Source of the DNA: Paulinella micropora
Lineage: Eukaryota > Cercozoa > Imbricatea > Euglyphida
Direction: 5' to 3'
Assembly (NCBI GenBank): GCA_009731375.1
Contig: BJOX01000025.1
Location: 513,881 to 577,880, forward strand
Length of the DNA stretch: 64,000 bases
The first letter of the stretch is position 1. Each line of letters begins with the position of its first letter. The position numbers were made by a program, and so were the translations under genes. Below the pieces are notes generated by a model. That model made no database searches. It saw nothing but the letters and a program-made list of their open reading frames with translations, and was not told the DNA's origin. This document shows positions 22,056 to 32,500 of the stretch, piece by piece.

Positions 22056-22735
22056 CTAGGACTTGAGTTTGCGCTTCTTGTAGGACTTGTGTCCTGCTGG
22101 CTGGCCGTGGCCCATCTGGCTCAGGAGTGACTCCTGTCCGGGTATGTATGCCGCGAACTTGTCGGCCGCCGGGAATTGGCTCTTGAGCATTTCGGCTTCC
22201 GCATCGAAGGCGGCGCACCAACTTGCCACGTGCCCGTTTGGCATCAGAGAGACCCGTCCGTGTTCATCAACGTCCGGGAATGGCAAGTTCATGTGTGCCT
22301 GCTGTTTCGGGCAGGGCACCCAATCGCCATCTTCCGGCCTCTTGACCTTCGACTCTCCCTCCTTGTATCTGCGTATATACCGCCTCATCGCTATTGGGTG
22401 CTGTGGGGTGCCCGGGAATGTGTGCCATCGTTGACACGACTTTCCCGTGAGGCAAGGCCATACCCAAAATCGACGTTCTGTAAGCAGTTAAAAGCCAGTG
22501 CGTGGTGAAATAATCACACAAAGTATTAGACTTGACCGTTGGCGGGTTGCCAAGGTCGTCTAACCTCTGTACCCCGTACGGGCATCCAGCTGGACCAGAG
22601 TCGATGGCTAATGAGCTGAGAGGTTGATTGGTTTGCAGTGGGATTGTACGTGTTTTCTTTTTCTTTGTCGCCGGCTGACGTGGGGGCGGGGCCCCTTGTG
22701 TCTGGTTAACCGGCGGTGGTGTGGGAGGTAACATG
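22056..22735 (-). pseudogene. C-terminal part of gag-like ORF 2, frameshifted
   Basis: Coding-like minus-strand sequence continues from the ORF above through two frame changes (near 22735 in a Pro-rich stretch and near 22380) and ends TAG at 22058-22056 after a basic tail (KSYKKRKLKS). It includes a Pro-rich segment and a region with WVPCPKQQAHMNLPF, but no canonical CCHC zinc knuckle. Confidence 0.6.
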
Positions 22736-23885
22736 GGGGTGGTAAGGGCGGTGGCGAGTAGATGGGCATGGTAAACTGTGGTGCTTGGTAAGTATGAGGT
22801 GGTGATGTCAAGCCCACCGGTGGTGGAGAATGAAATCCAGACGTGGATTGTTGGGCATATGGGTTAGGGCTACTACTACCCGCTGGAGAAGGTGTAGATG
22901 AGTATGGGTTTGGAGAATGTCGAGACCCCTGGCCCCAATACGGGTTCGAGGAGCTCGATGAGCTCGACGACGATGACCAGTATGGGTTAGGTGAACTCGA
23001 GGGGGATCTCTGATAGGAGCTGGACCCCGCATAAGAGTGGTCTCCACATGAGGTGGATGTGACGAAGGACAGTATGTCGAACTGGGGTTCGCTCGCCTTG
23101 GGCTGATGGTCCGACAACGACAATCCTACCGCCTGCATTGCTTGCAGCAGGATGTTTGTCCTCCGCATACGTTCGTCCTTGTTCGCTTTAGAGCCGAAGA
23201 TCCTCTTCACAAAAGTTGCATCCCACGCGGATACTTCGACTAATCGGTCAACGCGAAAACTCTGAAGCGAGAATGCGCGGTCATCGGCATCTTGTGCCTG
23301 TGACAAGACGTTTCGAATGTATGTCTCCCCTGATGTGCGACCTTTGGTAGTCGTTGCTCTAGCGATGCCCTTAAGGACTGCCACTAGTAACATCGCCAAA
23401 TCAGCACGAACAAGGGGCGTGATCATTTTTTGTGGGAGGTCCACGATTTCGTTGTGTGGGACATCGGCCTCCCACATACGTTGTGCCATTGCCGACACAA
23501 GGTCGGCGACTATTACAGGGTCGCACATGAAACCCCAGTTGGCTCCTTTGACAAATTGTTCGAGCAGGTGATGAGGTCGCATGGGAGGCTTCAATTTTCC
23601 CGGGGGCGGGACAACTACCGTTCTGTGAAAGAAAACAAAGGTCGTTCCCTCTGGGACGACAGTTGCTCTGCCATCATTGCCATATGTGACATGAACCTCG
23701 TTCGCTAGGCGAATTCGGAGGATGTCACTGATGGTCTGTGCTACTAACTCGCACATAGCGAGGAAGCTGCACCAATAGAGCTTGACTGCCGGATGGGGAG
23801 CAATTTTCTTTTCCACCGCCTTACCACCTCTAATGGCCTTCTCAAACACCATATTGGCCTTGAAGTAATTGAACTTCGTTGCCAT
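22608..23885 (-). CDS. gag-like ORF 2 of the gypsy element
   Basis: The ATG at 23885-23883 lies seven bases after the TGA of the preceding gag-like ORF, on the same strand. The first 270 or so residues look globular and helical (candidate capsid), including KLYWCSFLAMCELVAQTISDI and FVKRIFGSKANKDERMRRTN. The next 120 residues are Ser/Pro/Tyr-rich with repeated NPYW/NPY units and a serine run, resembling a disordered linker. The frame leaves the coding path at about 22735. No family name can be given beyond gag-like, which rests on position upstream of protease and RT. Confidence 0.6.
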   Translation of the reverse strand: MATKFNYFKANMVFEKAIRGGKAVEKKIAPHPAVKLYWCSFLAMCELVAQTISDILRIRLANEVHVTYGNDGRATVVPEGTTFVFFHRTVVVPPPGKLKPPMRPHHLLEQFVKGANWGFMCDPVIVADLVSAMAQRMWEADVPHNEIVDLPQKMITPLVRADLAMLLVAVLKGIARATTTKGRTSGETYIRNVLSQAQDADDRAFSLQSFRVDRLVEVSAWDATFVKRIFGSKANKDERMRRTNILLQAMQAVGLSLSDHQPKASEPQFDILSFVTSTSCGDHSYAGSSSYQRSPSSSPNPYWSSSSSSSSSSNPYWGQGSRHSPNPYSSTPSPAGSSSPNPYAQQSTSGFHSPPPVGLTSPPHTYQAPQFTMPIYSPPPLPPPCYLPHHRRLTRHKGPRPHVSRRQRKRKHVQSHCKPINLSAH

Positions 23886-23890
23886 CCTAC

Positions 23891-24760
23891 TCACCCAGGT
23901 CCACTGATGCTGTTCGATTGTATCAAGCAGCTCGTTAAGGGTGTCCCGGGCTTGGCAGCTGCTGTTGAATTGTCCTCAGCGGGGAGAAGCTGTTTCGTCC
24001 AGCTCTTGTGCTCTGTGAGGGTGAGATTCCAAATTACAACCGCAGCACTCAGGTTTCGTGCTGAAACTATATTCCAAGCTTGTATCTCCGAGATAAACAC
24101 CAGCAACCCTGCCGAGTTGGGCCACTTTGTGTCTATAGCTAGTTCTTTGTCTGGGTCCTGTGTGAAAGGAAAAGTGAGAGAGGGTTGCAGATCCTTTTTC
24201 TCGACGAATAAGGTATTCAGCAGAGCTGGATACCTTTGGTGGTTTATCTGCCACGCCTCGTCTAATAAGGAGTCACGCACTGTTGCTAGAACCCTGTAGA
24301 GGTCCATAACATGATGTATGGTAGCGGTACCATTTGCAGTAAGGCTCGGATTGAACAAATGCATTAGTCCAATGGCCCTTTGTATCGAGGGCTCCTTGAA
24401 CACACACCTGTACCAAGTCGCTTCCTCATGCATGTTATTTGGGAAAAGATGCATCGAGTTGTCGTTTGGGTTTGTCCCATGTTCCTCGTCATCTTGAGGG
24501 CTGCCTGGCCATCCCTCGGCTGGGCCTCGGTATCGGTCCAGCACTACCTTCGTTTGAATTGCACGAGCCGGAATTACCAACCCATTGTCGGGCCCTCTCC
24601 ATGGGGAGCGAGGGACAGGTTCCTCCTGTGCTCGTCCTCCTCCCATTGCGGGAGTGGTAAAACCGCCGCCTGTGGCGGGCGTGTCGTTACCGTCTGCTTC
24701 GTCAGACATGTTGAGTTTTATCGCGATGGATGATCTCGTTTTAGAGCCTATCCACGCCAT
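23891..24760 (-). CDS. gag-like ORF 1 of the gypsy element
   Basis: An intact 289-codon ORF. The ATG at 24760 gives a 17-residue extension; a second ATG at 24709 (MSDEADGNDT) is an equally good start. The N-terminal 60 residues are Gly/Pro-rich and disordered, and the rest appears helical (AIGLMHLFNPSLTANGTATI, LLVFISEIQAWNIVSARNL). I recognise no named domain. The gag assignment comes from its place as first ORF of a gag-protease-RT series. It ends TGA at 23893-23891, and the next ORF starts within a few bases, suggesting coupled translation. Confidence 0.6.
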   Translation of the reverse strand: MAWIGSKTRSSIAIKLNMSDEADGNDTPATGGGFTTPAMGGGRAQEEPVPRSPWRGPDNGLVIPARAIQTKVVLDRYRGPAEGWPGSPQDDEEHGTNPNDNSMHLFPNNMHEEATWYRCVFKEPSIQRAIGLMHLFNPSLTANGTATIHHVMDLYRVLATVRDSLLDEAWQINHQRYPALLNTLFVEKKDLQPSLTFPFTQDPDKELAIDTKWPNSAGLLVFISEIQAWNIVSARNLSAAVVIWNLTLTEHKSWTKQLLPAEDNSTAAAKPGTPLTSCLIQSNSISGPG

Positions 24761-26159
24761 GTTCAGTGTGCCCCTGAAGGGTTGAAACGAGCAGATGGAG
24801 TCGTATGTTCTCGTGTTGTGTAAGTATGCTGTTGTGTTTGTCTTTTGTTGCCGTGTGTTCTGTTCACTGTGTCGTCAATGCTTGTGTCAAGCACGATATT
24901 ATACAACACGACAACCAACTCACACCCAACACAACAATCAACCAATAACAGTCAAGGAATTGGTGGACTCACCCTCCCCCTCTGTCGGGGAAGCCTTGCT
25001 GTTCCTTCTGCCAGGCCAGACGATGATGTGTACGTGTGCACCCTGACAAAGTACATCACACTTGTGCTTCACAAACAAGTCGGTTAACAACCTTACTCCA
25101 CCCTCGTGCGTACACAATCAAGAATCGTTCAAAAAGGTTTTCAATGATCCTTTCTGGGCTCAGCCCAATAGGTCACTGTTATTGTCCCTTTTTGAAAGAA
25201 CCTTTCCCAACTCAAACACCAACGGAAGCTTTGCCTTTTTGAGTTATGGGGTGTGTGTTTGTGAGTGTTCTCGTGTGTGTGTGTGTATGTGTTTGTGTGT
25301 ACCGAGTGCTGCCGACTCTTCACACAACGACGGCTGATGCCTTGTGAGTTGCTCGGTGTCCGAGTTTTTGTTCTTGGTGACCTATTTGACACCACACACA
25401 CATTGTTAGTGCTTGGGTGTGATGTGAGGTATGTGTCTCCTCTGTGTGTCTACGAGAGTGTGTATGCCTGTGTGTGTACCGAGTGCTGGTGACTCTTCAC
25501 ACACTTATCGTTGATGTCTTGGGAGCTGCTCGGTATCCGAGTTCTTGTCCTTGCTGACCTTGGTGATACCACACAACACGTTTGGAGTGTTTGAGTGTGA
25601 TGTGGGTTGTGTGTTTCGTTGTTTGTGAACAAAAATAAAAATTGTTCCCAAAACACACTCCTTTTTAGCCTCCCTGTCTTCAATTTACACTCAATTCCCC
25701 CGGCCTATGTCTTAATAGACTGGCCTACCACCCCTTTGAGAGATGGTTACCTTCTTTGGTGTGGGATGGGTGTTGTTTGTATAAACAGGTTTTATGCCAA
25801 AGGAATAGGATTCTGCATGTGTGTTGTTTGTTTGTTTTTCTTCTGCCTCGTTGCACGTTTTGACGTGTCAACAACGTTTGTGTGTGTTACGTGTTTGTGG
25901 CAGTACAAACCAGAGTTAGAGCGTGTAATTGTTGGTTATTCTCCTCGTGAGGAGTATGTGTAGGTATACGTGTAGGAGTGTTGACAGAACTGATAGGAGG
26001 GTGTTTTCCTGCTCCTTGTGAGTGTTTGTTAAGCACTCCTCTGGCTCGACAAATGTGACGACAATCACACCAGTGAACCACCTAATGTTTCTGTCCCACT
26101 GAGTACACTTTCTATGCACTCTACACATTCCAAACACCCTTCCTGAGGTGTCAAAATCG
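24761..26159. other. region upstream of gag; TG-rich, with a 177-bp duplication
   Basis: No gene. It should contain the 5' leader and any LTR of the gypsy element, but no matching second LTR was found in the window and LTR ends could not be set. A diverged tandem duplication of about 177 bases occurs at roughly 25245-25610 (core ACCGAGTGCTG at 25301 and 25478), rich in TGTG. Confidence 0.5.
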
Positions 26160-26189
26160 TACGAGCCACTCGTTTCGTTCTCACAATCC

Positions 26190-26223
26190 TGCATGATACG
26201 ATGATGATGATAATAATGATGAT

Positions 26224-26255
<32 letters not shown>

Positions 26256-26285
26256 TCATGATGATCATGATAGGCTAATGATGAC

Positions 26286-26316
<31 letters not shown>

Positions 26317-26437
26317 CGATCATGATGACGATCATGATGATGATCATGATGATGATCACGATGATGATGACGACGATGACGACGATGGCGATCATGACGA
26401 TGATCATGATGATGATCATGATGATGACGATGATGCG
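26190..26437. repeat. (GAT)n/(GAC)n array
   Basis: Trinucleotide array with GATCATGATGAT variants, part of the composite repeat. Confidence 0.9.
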
Positions 26438-26579
26438 TCCCCTTCACATAGCCCAGAGGGTGTAACCTTGAACCCAGTCTACCTACTGAGAAAAGAAGAG
26501 AAAAGGAGGGAAGAGAGGAGATAGGAGAAGATACATGTTTGCACGTATATATAACATCAATACATAAATAAGCAAATGA

Positions 26580-26698
<119 letters not shown>

Positions 26699-26891
26699 TG
26701 CTTCTCTGTCAATGGCTGATGCATTTCTGCACATGCGCCTCCATTCTCACCCGTGAGGGGAGTACGAAGAATTGACGATAAGCTCTAATGACACCCCCGC
26801 AAGGGCAGTTCCAACACTTCCAGACGGACCGGTATGTTCAATGAAAATACTGGTCCAGACGGACACCGGTATGTTCAATGAAAATACTGGT

Positions 26892-27007
26892 NNNNNNNNN
26901 NNNNNNNNNNNNNNNNNNNNNNNNNNNNNNNNNNNNNNNNNNNNNNNNNNNNNNNNNNNNNNNNNNNNNNNNNNNNNNNNNNNNNNNNNNNNNNNNNNNN
27001 NNNNNNN
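26892..27007. other. assembly gap (116 N)
   Basis: Lies inside the SINE composite, between a body block and (AAT)n. Confidence 0.95.
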
Positions 27008-27008
27008 A

Positions 27009-27065
<57 letters not shown>

Positions 27066-27270
27066 GTAATAATAATAGTGCTTCTCTGTCAATGGCTGAT
27101 GCATTTCTGCACCGGCGCCTCCATCGTCTCACCCGTGAGGGGAGTACGAAGAATTGACGATAAGCTCTAATGACACCCCCGCAAGGGCAGTTCCAACACT
27201 TCCAGACGGGCCGGTATGTTCAATGAAAATACTGGTCCAGAAATAGACCGGTATGTTCAATGAAAATACT

Positions 27271-27345
27271 GGTGGCACCGACGGGAATCGAACTGGCGAC
27301 AGGGCTCAGATGGTAGAACTTGACCACTGGGCTATCACGGTGTCC
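27271..27345 (-). mobile_element. tRNA-derived SINE head with A and B boxes, copy 1
   Basis: On the minus strand the 75-base head holds a perfect RNA polymerase III A box, TAGCCCAGTGG (27334-27324), and a near-perfect B box, AGTTCGATTCC (27294-27284), 29 bases apart. It begins GGACACCG and ends CGGTGCCACC, which can form an acceptor-like stem only with a bulged A. This is a tRNA-related SINE promoter, not a working tRNA. The head at 38793-38867 differs by about one base. Confidence 0.85.
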
Positions 27346-27381
<36 letters not shown>

Positions 27382-27408
27382 GTAATAGTAATAATAATAA
27401 TAATAAAG

Positions 27409-27452
<44 letters not shown>

Positions 27453-27530
27453 ACTAATCATATAAAAATGTATAAAATAATAATAACAATAATAATAACA
27501 ATAACAATAACAACAACAACAATAATAATG

Positions 27531-27570
<40 letters not shown>

Positions 27571-27601
27571 TAATAATAATAATAGTAATAGTAATAGTAA
27601 C

Positions 27602-27650
<49 letters not shown>
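27346..27650. repeat. (AAT)n and (AAC)n arrays
   Basis: Mixed AAT, AAC and AGT triplets with a short break near 27450-27478. Confidence 0.95.
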
Positions 27651-27651
<1 letters not shown>

Positions 27652-27681
27652 GTCTGACCCCAGAAAGGGAGATGGCCAAAA

Positions 27682-27735
<54 letters not shown>

Positions 27736-27781
27736 TAATAATAATAATAAGTCTGACCCCAAAAAGGGAGATGGCCAAAAG
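27651..27781. repeat. 32-bp direct repeat flanking (AAT)n inside RT
   Basis: The RT-derived block GTCTGACCCC..GGAGATGGCCAAAAG occurs at 27651-27682 and 27750-27781 with one mismatch, separated by about 67 bases of (AAT)n. It looks like a target-site duplication around a microsatellite, or duplication during array growth. Confidence 0.8.
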
Positions 27782-27782
27782 A

Positions 27783-28593
27783 CTTGTCGACTGCGCGTTG
27801 GAAGGCACCAGGGGCGCGGTGGATACCCTGCGTCATATAGTTGGGGACTAGAAGTCCACGAGGAGTCCATACGGCGAGGATGTCGCGGCTACCGTCTGTA
27901 GGGTCGATCTTCAGGTGCGAAAAACCATCCACCATGTCCAACGCGGAGAGATAGTTATATCCCGCGAAGAGCTCACGGTGATGATCGGGGTTAGGAAGGC
28001 CGGGGACCGGAAGGATGAGCCGGTTGTTAACCGCGCGGTAGTCGAATACCATGCGGATGCCTTTGAAATGATCCTGCAAGAGGGAGTTAAACTTGCCTTC
28101 AGGGCACGGTCTAGTAGCCCACTCACAAATTAGGAGAGGCAAAACTATAGTGGCCAGTAGCAAGCATATCGTCTGCCCACTGGGTCAGGAACTCTCTGAA
28201 AGCAGGCGTCCATCTAGGGCAGGGAACCCAAATAGGCTGCGCGCCTGGACGTAGCTTCAAAGAGATAACGGTGTGCATAAAACAGCCAGCCTTTTCATGG
28301 AATCGGTTGCCGTAACGCTTTAGAAAATCTTTCGCTCTTTTCTTCTGAGGGGGAGTGAGGTTGGAGCTAATAGTATCCGGGCCGAACTTGGGTTCAGGTG
28401 GTTCGGCCTTCTTTTCATTCTCTTCGTCTAGGTATTGTCGGCATAATCGCTCTGAAAGCATCAAAACGGGGTCTGGGAATAGGCCTGTGATGTCATCTGG
28501 TGTGACGAGTAAAATACCTGGGTCAGAAGTCATGTTCATAGAGATCCAGTCTAGACCGCTAATCGGGGGATGTTCCCTGTCATGCGGTAACAT
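27783..28593 (-). pseudogene. Ty3/gypsy protease end and reverse transcriptase, truncated
   Basis: Two overlapping minus-strand frames. The first (28593-28123) begins with GLDWISMNM, the closing signature of a gypsy protease, and runs through an acidic linker into the RT N-terminus (KLRPGAQPIWVPCPRWTPAF). The second (28163-27651) has the RT region with MVFDYRAVNNRLILPVPGLP, motif A ALDMVDGFSHLKID and HRAPGAFQRAVDKSFG. It is cut off by (AAT)n before the catalytic YxDD. The frame change between them (about 28130) is one break; the loss of the C-terminal half of RT is another. This is a different family from the 18684-19660 RT: the sequences are clearly diverged. Confidence 0.85.
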
Positions 28594-28829
28594 TAGCTAG
28601 GCCACAATATGGGGTTTGATATGATTTGGATACGGCTCCGTGGGTTGTCACTGCATCCTGCATATCTCCGGCTCATGTTGAGGGGAGTGTGGTCGGAAGC
28701 GCAGCTGTCCCGGAGAAGGGGGCGATTGACATTGTGATCCAGCCAATGTTCGAAGCATAAGCATCGAGTGGGATGGTACACGTTTCGTGTTTTGTTGCCG
28801 GAGATGGGTTGCGCGTGGTGCATATACAT
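28594..28829 (-). pseudogene. degenerate retropepsin active-site region
   Basis: The minus-strand frame from 28829 has LLRDSCASDH at about 28715-28690. Retropepsins here have Asp-Ser/Thr-Gly-Ala; the Gly is replaced by Cys. Some 50-60 residues later the neighbouring frame gives GLDWI, as a protease would. The frame contains stops between these points, so it is decayed. Confidence 0.5.
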
Positions 28830-30009
28830 TGCTGCGCGTTTCCGGAACTAAGTTCTGGGGTCGGCTGTGAGCCGGTCGGGGCAGGCTAGGCTCGCTCCGC
28901 ACGCGTCTCGGACCGCGCCTTGGCAGTGTGCTTCGGGGTACATTTCTCTGAGCCGGAATACCCGTAGTCCATCTCTGGATCGGATTTTCTCTGCCATGGA
29001 TCATGGCCTGTCGCATACGCTGCTTTTGTACTTGGTGTTGAGAGCGTATGGGCTTGCGTTCATCTTGTGACACAGCCCGAAGGTACCGTCTACCTTGGCG
29101 GTCATAGGCTACTTCATGATAGTGCCATGTGCGTACCTTATGGGCTTTGCCGCGGCTGCCTCGTTTACTCCGCTCCTTGTTCTTATTCTTATCCTCCATC
29201 TTCTCCTGCTTATCTGTCGTCCGGCTTCCCGATGTTGCGCTCGGGGCTGGAGCAGAGCTGGAGGACGAAGATGAAGAAGAAGAAGATGAGGAAGAGGAGG
29301 ATGAGGAGCAGTCTTTGTAGTCGTCGTCGTGACTGCGTCGTCGTCGTTGGTCGGGCTGGCAGCTGGTCTTGGGCATCTTGTATTTCCGGCATATCCGCTT
29401 GCTGGAACGACCGCTGCCGGTATCCGCATCTTCGTCGGCGGGCGGAGAGTCTTCTCTTTCATCCTTGCCGCTACGTCCTTGACGTTCGTATTCCTCTTTC
29501 TCTTCCTCTTCCTCATTACGCGCTCTACTGTATTCCAATCGCCGCTGTGATCTCAAATCAGCGGATGAGAGGCCGCGTGGATTCGAGCGGGATGAAATGC
29601 GCGGAGAGGGGGAGATGCGGTCAGACGGAGACCCTTCCTCCAGCTGACTCCGGGAGACGCGCGAGGAAGGGATCTGAAATCCCCAGAGGCGTGACGTCGG
29701 CTGAAGAGATCTAGGACCCGTGATTGTAAATCGTATAGCATGCGCTCCTTCCACGGCTGACACCGCGGAAGGAAGTGTGGGAGGACCCTGTGAGGAAGAT
29801 GAAGATGATGCTGACGATGATGACGATGATGACGATGATGACGATGACGATGATGACAAGTATGTCGATGGTGCTTGCGATAATAATGTGGGGGCAGCCG
29901 GTGAAAAGGGCGAAGGGGTGGGATCCTGCCGAGCTCTGAGTTTCCATCGGTGGTCCAAATTCTTGGAGAGCCTGATGACTGGATAGGTCGTCTCCGGCCT
30001 TCCAGTCAC
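28830..30009 (-). pseudogene. Ser-rich basic gag C-terminal region (nucleocapsid-like)
   Basis: A long minus-strand frame with two serine runs of about 15-20 residues, Arg/Ser/Glu-rich low complexity and many basic residues. It has no ATG of its own: the same frame continues upstream across one TAA (30027-30025) into the gag ORF at 30444. Downstream of about 28850 the real path probably switches to the protease frame. Basic, serine-rich tails can bind RNA in place of zinc knuckles; that role is inferred. Confidence 0.5.
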
Positions 30010-30024
30010 CGGAGCGGGGGGAAG

Positions 30025-30883
30025 TTACCCGTTCGTGGAAAACATGTCCGCGTCCTGCTCAAGGATGACGTTTTGGAACATCGCAAACTCAAGACGGGAG
30101 TGTGTGTTCCAGGAAGAGACTGACTCCCAACCAGGATCAACGGGGACTAGCGGAAGGTTTAGATAGGCCGCTATATCATGTGGATCCCGGAGGTCTACCC
30201 GAGTGCCAAGATAGGTCGAGGCGAGATCGAGGCGCACGATGTTTGGTATCGTTTCCTTGATATCCATTTCGTCCTGTATGGATGGGACACCGTAGGGGTA
30301 ACCCTTGGCACGCAGTGCCCTCGAATACGGATTCAAGATGTCTGCAAGACAAGGTGAATACGTGCTTGGGTGCACTACGACCTGGGTTTCCTCGTAAGCC
30401 GGCACGTTGAGCATATGCTGCAGTGCCCGCACCTCTGTCTGCACCTGTATGAAAAAGGGGACAGTACCACTTCTGGTCGTGTGCCAAAGAAGGCAGCTTC
30501 TGAAAAAGATAGTCCTGTACCGGGGCTAAAGTGTCTATACCCCTGGTCCATCGCGCTTCCATAAATAAGGAAGGTTGATTTAACAGGTTCAGCTTTTGCT
30601 TCAATATTTCTCTGTCAGGGCTATCAGTGAAGAGGCGCGCGAGTATGCCTCCATTGGAACTTACATCCCACTGATCTGTCGGGAGGATGGGATGATGTTT
30701 GTCCGTAGAACAAATTGTCATGTCAATGTTTGCGAAATAGTTCGCCGGCAGATCCGCGAAAAAGGAGAAAGTCGGGCGCGAAAATCCGATAGATCGCTTG
30801 ACATCATGTGGGTGTGTGCAGTATCTTATGGCAGAATTCGATGGCAATCGAAAAAGGTAGTAGAGACATGCAAACGATTGCAA
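30025..30883 (-). pseudogene. gag-like region, middle part, frameshifted
   Basis: Coding-like sequence runs 30883 to about 30455 in one frame (LNQPSLFMEARWTRGIDTLA) and then, past a CCCCTTTTT run where an indel is likely, in another frame to 30025 (LQHMLNVPAYEETQVVVHPS). Composition is that of a globular protein. No family recognised; gag is inferred from its position upstream of protease and RT. Confidence 0.5.
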
Positions 30884-30966
30884 TAAGCGCTCAAAGGCAA
30901 ATGGTATCGTACGAAAATAGGGCAGCCGAGATAGTCTTCATCATGCCGTCCTATGCTCCCCCTTGA

Positions 30967-31923
30967 TCATGCCGGTTCCGCCGATACAGTGTGCGACCAT
31001 GGAAATGAGACTACGTGGTTCATAATCTGCTGAGACACACTCTGTCCCCCATGTCCCGGGTAGAGTCCTGATAGGTGGCCCATGAAACCATATGGTCGTT
31101 CGTGCGAGTATGATATGTAATGCCTGAAAAGCAGGTTATCGGATATCGGGTCTTCCTGGTCCACCCCAAAAGCCAGAATTGAGGCCAATTGAGCTCTGGA
31201 TCGTCCCCAAACCGGCGGATGGTGAAACATCGTCAGTGGGGTCCGATTCATAACCATGGCAGGCAATACCAACTTGAGAGGGAGACCGCTCAGCAGATTA
31301 CTGATATGCTTCGGGATACGGTTCGTTTCGACGAACGGGATGTTGCAGCGGTTGGTTACCGCGGGGTTTTGAAAGCGATCGTGATGAGCATCCACTTCGG
31401 TGCGTTTATCGATGCACATCCAATCATCCTGGGGGTTGGTTTGTATGGGGGCTGGTCCTTGCAAGCAAGGAATATCAATGATGCATTCCGACAGGAGGAC
31501 ATCCTCGGGCTGGGAAATGCCCGTGCCACGCTCCTGATGGCAGACGTTCATGGTTTTCATAGTGACACCTGCAAAGGTATGAACGACTTGACAGTCGATG
31601 TAACCTGGGCCAATATAAGGCGCGATATATCCCTTGTTGTCGAGGAAAATACGGTCTCTTTGGTTGACTTGCGCCATGATTTCTGGCAACTGGCGTAGGG
31701 ATATCCAGGCCCACGCCTTAGCCTGTTGGACCCTAGGGGCTACGTACGCTACTGATCTAATCAGTTGGCTCGAGTATAAGCAGGCTACGTAACTATGTTG
31801 GTGCATGTCCTCATATCTTGTCAACTGACGGAGCTGTGAGAAGCACCGATCTAGATGTATGTTGCCGCCATGAAGCGGGATTTGATACCCACCGTCCTCG
31901 CGGATCTCGAATCGGTGTCGCAC
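30967..31923 (-). pseudogene. gag-like region, N-terminal part, unknown fold
   Basis: A 318-codon stop-free frame that begins inside a coding stretch (its first codon is GTG, with no ATG near). It contains many Tyr, His and Met and segments such as AYVAPRVQQAKAWAWISLRQ and NLLSGLPLKLVLPAMVMNRT. It looks like a folded protein, perhaps an unusual capsid. It joins the preceding coding stretch through frameshifts near 31955 (a TTTT run) and about 32040. I cannot name a domain. Confidence 0.5.
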
Positions 31924-31959
31924 TATCGTGATATTGCCTGGATCGTCAAAAGACGGGTC

Positions 31960-32500
31960 CTCGTACTATTACCTGCCTTTCCTCGTAGACCCGCTCTCCG
32001 TGGAGTTGTAGGTCTTCCCTGGTCAAGTTGTCTCATGCCAGTATCCGTTATAGCGCGGCCTCGGACCGCTATGAGCTGAAGGTTAGTCAGATTCGAATCT
32101 CCTTGTGGGGAGATTGATCCATAGCGGCAGGACATGAGAGAAAACCCTAATGATCGCTGTGATCCATGTGTCCAAAATTGTGGCAGTCCTGGTATAGGAG
32201 GTTGCTGGACTAAGGGCGGAAGTGATCGCGGCGAGGAGGACGATGAGGAGCTAGCTTGTGATAGTGGTACAGGCGTAGCGGTTTGACGCGCCGGTGTCCC
32301 TGACGACGACGTCGCCGCCGGGGGCGTGCCATCTATCGCTATAACCTCCCTTTCCGACTGAGTCGGTCCTGGAGGAGAAAGTAGTGCGTTAGGAGACGTG
32401 ACGTTCGAAAGAGCGGGCGACGTAACGCTAGCACCTTTTTGTGCCTTCCGTGGGAAGACGGTGACGTGAACCAAGTGGCCCCGCTGGTAGTCAGCTGCAG
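31960..32500 (-). pseudogene. Ser/Pro-rich linker upstream of the unknown gag region
   Basis: Minus-strand frame with Pro/Thr/Ser-rich sequence including a run of eight serines, followed by a more ordered stretch (GFSLMSCRYGSISPQGDSNL). It is either the N-terminal linker of the unknown gag or a linker following the protease now found inverted at 32500-34080. Confidence 0.4.

Noticed and set aside
27271-27345. Functional tRNA gene
   Set aside because: The acceptor stem needs a bulge, the sequence continues directly into a SINE body and a second copy exists in a composite repeat.
28648-28850. The last 65 or so codons of the Ser-rich minus-strand ORF
   Set aside because: The protease-like signal is in another frame here, so this part is probably out of frame.
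31189-31698. Plus-strand 169-codon ORF
   Set aside because: Antisense shadow of the longer minus-strand gag-like frame at 30967-31923.
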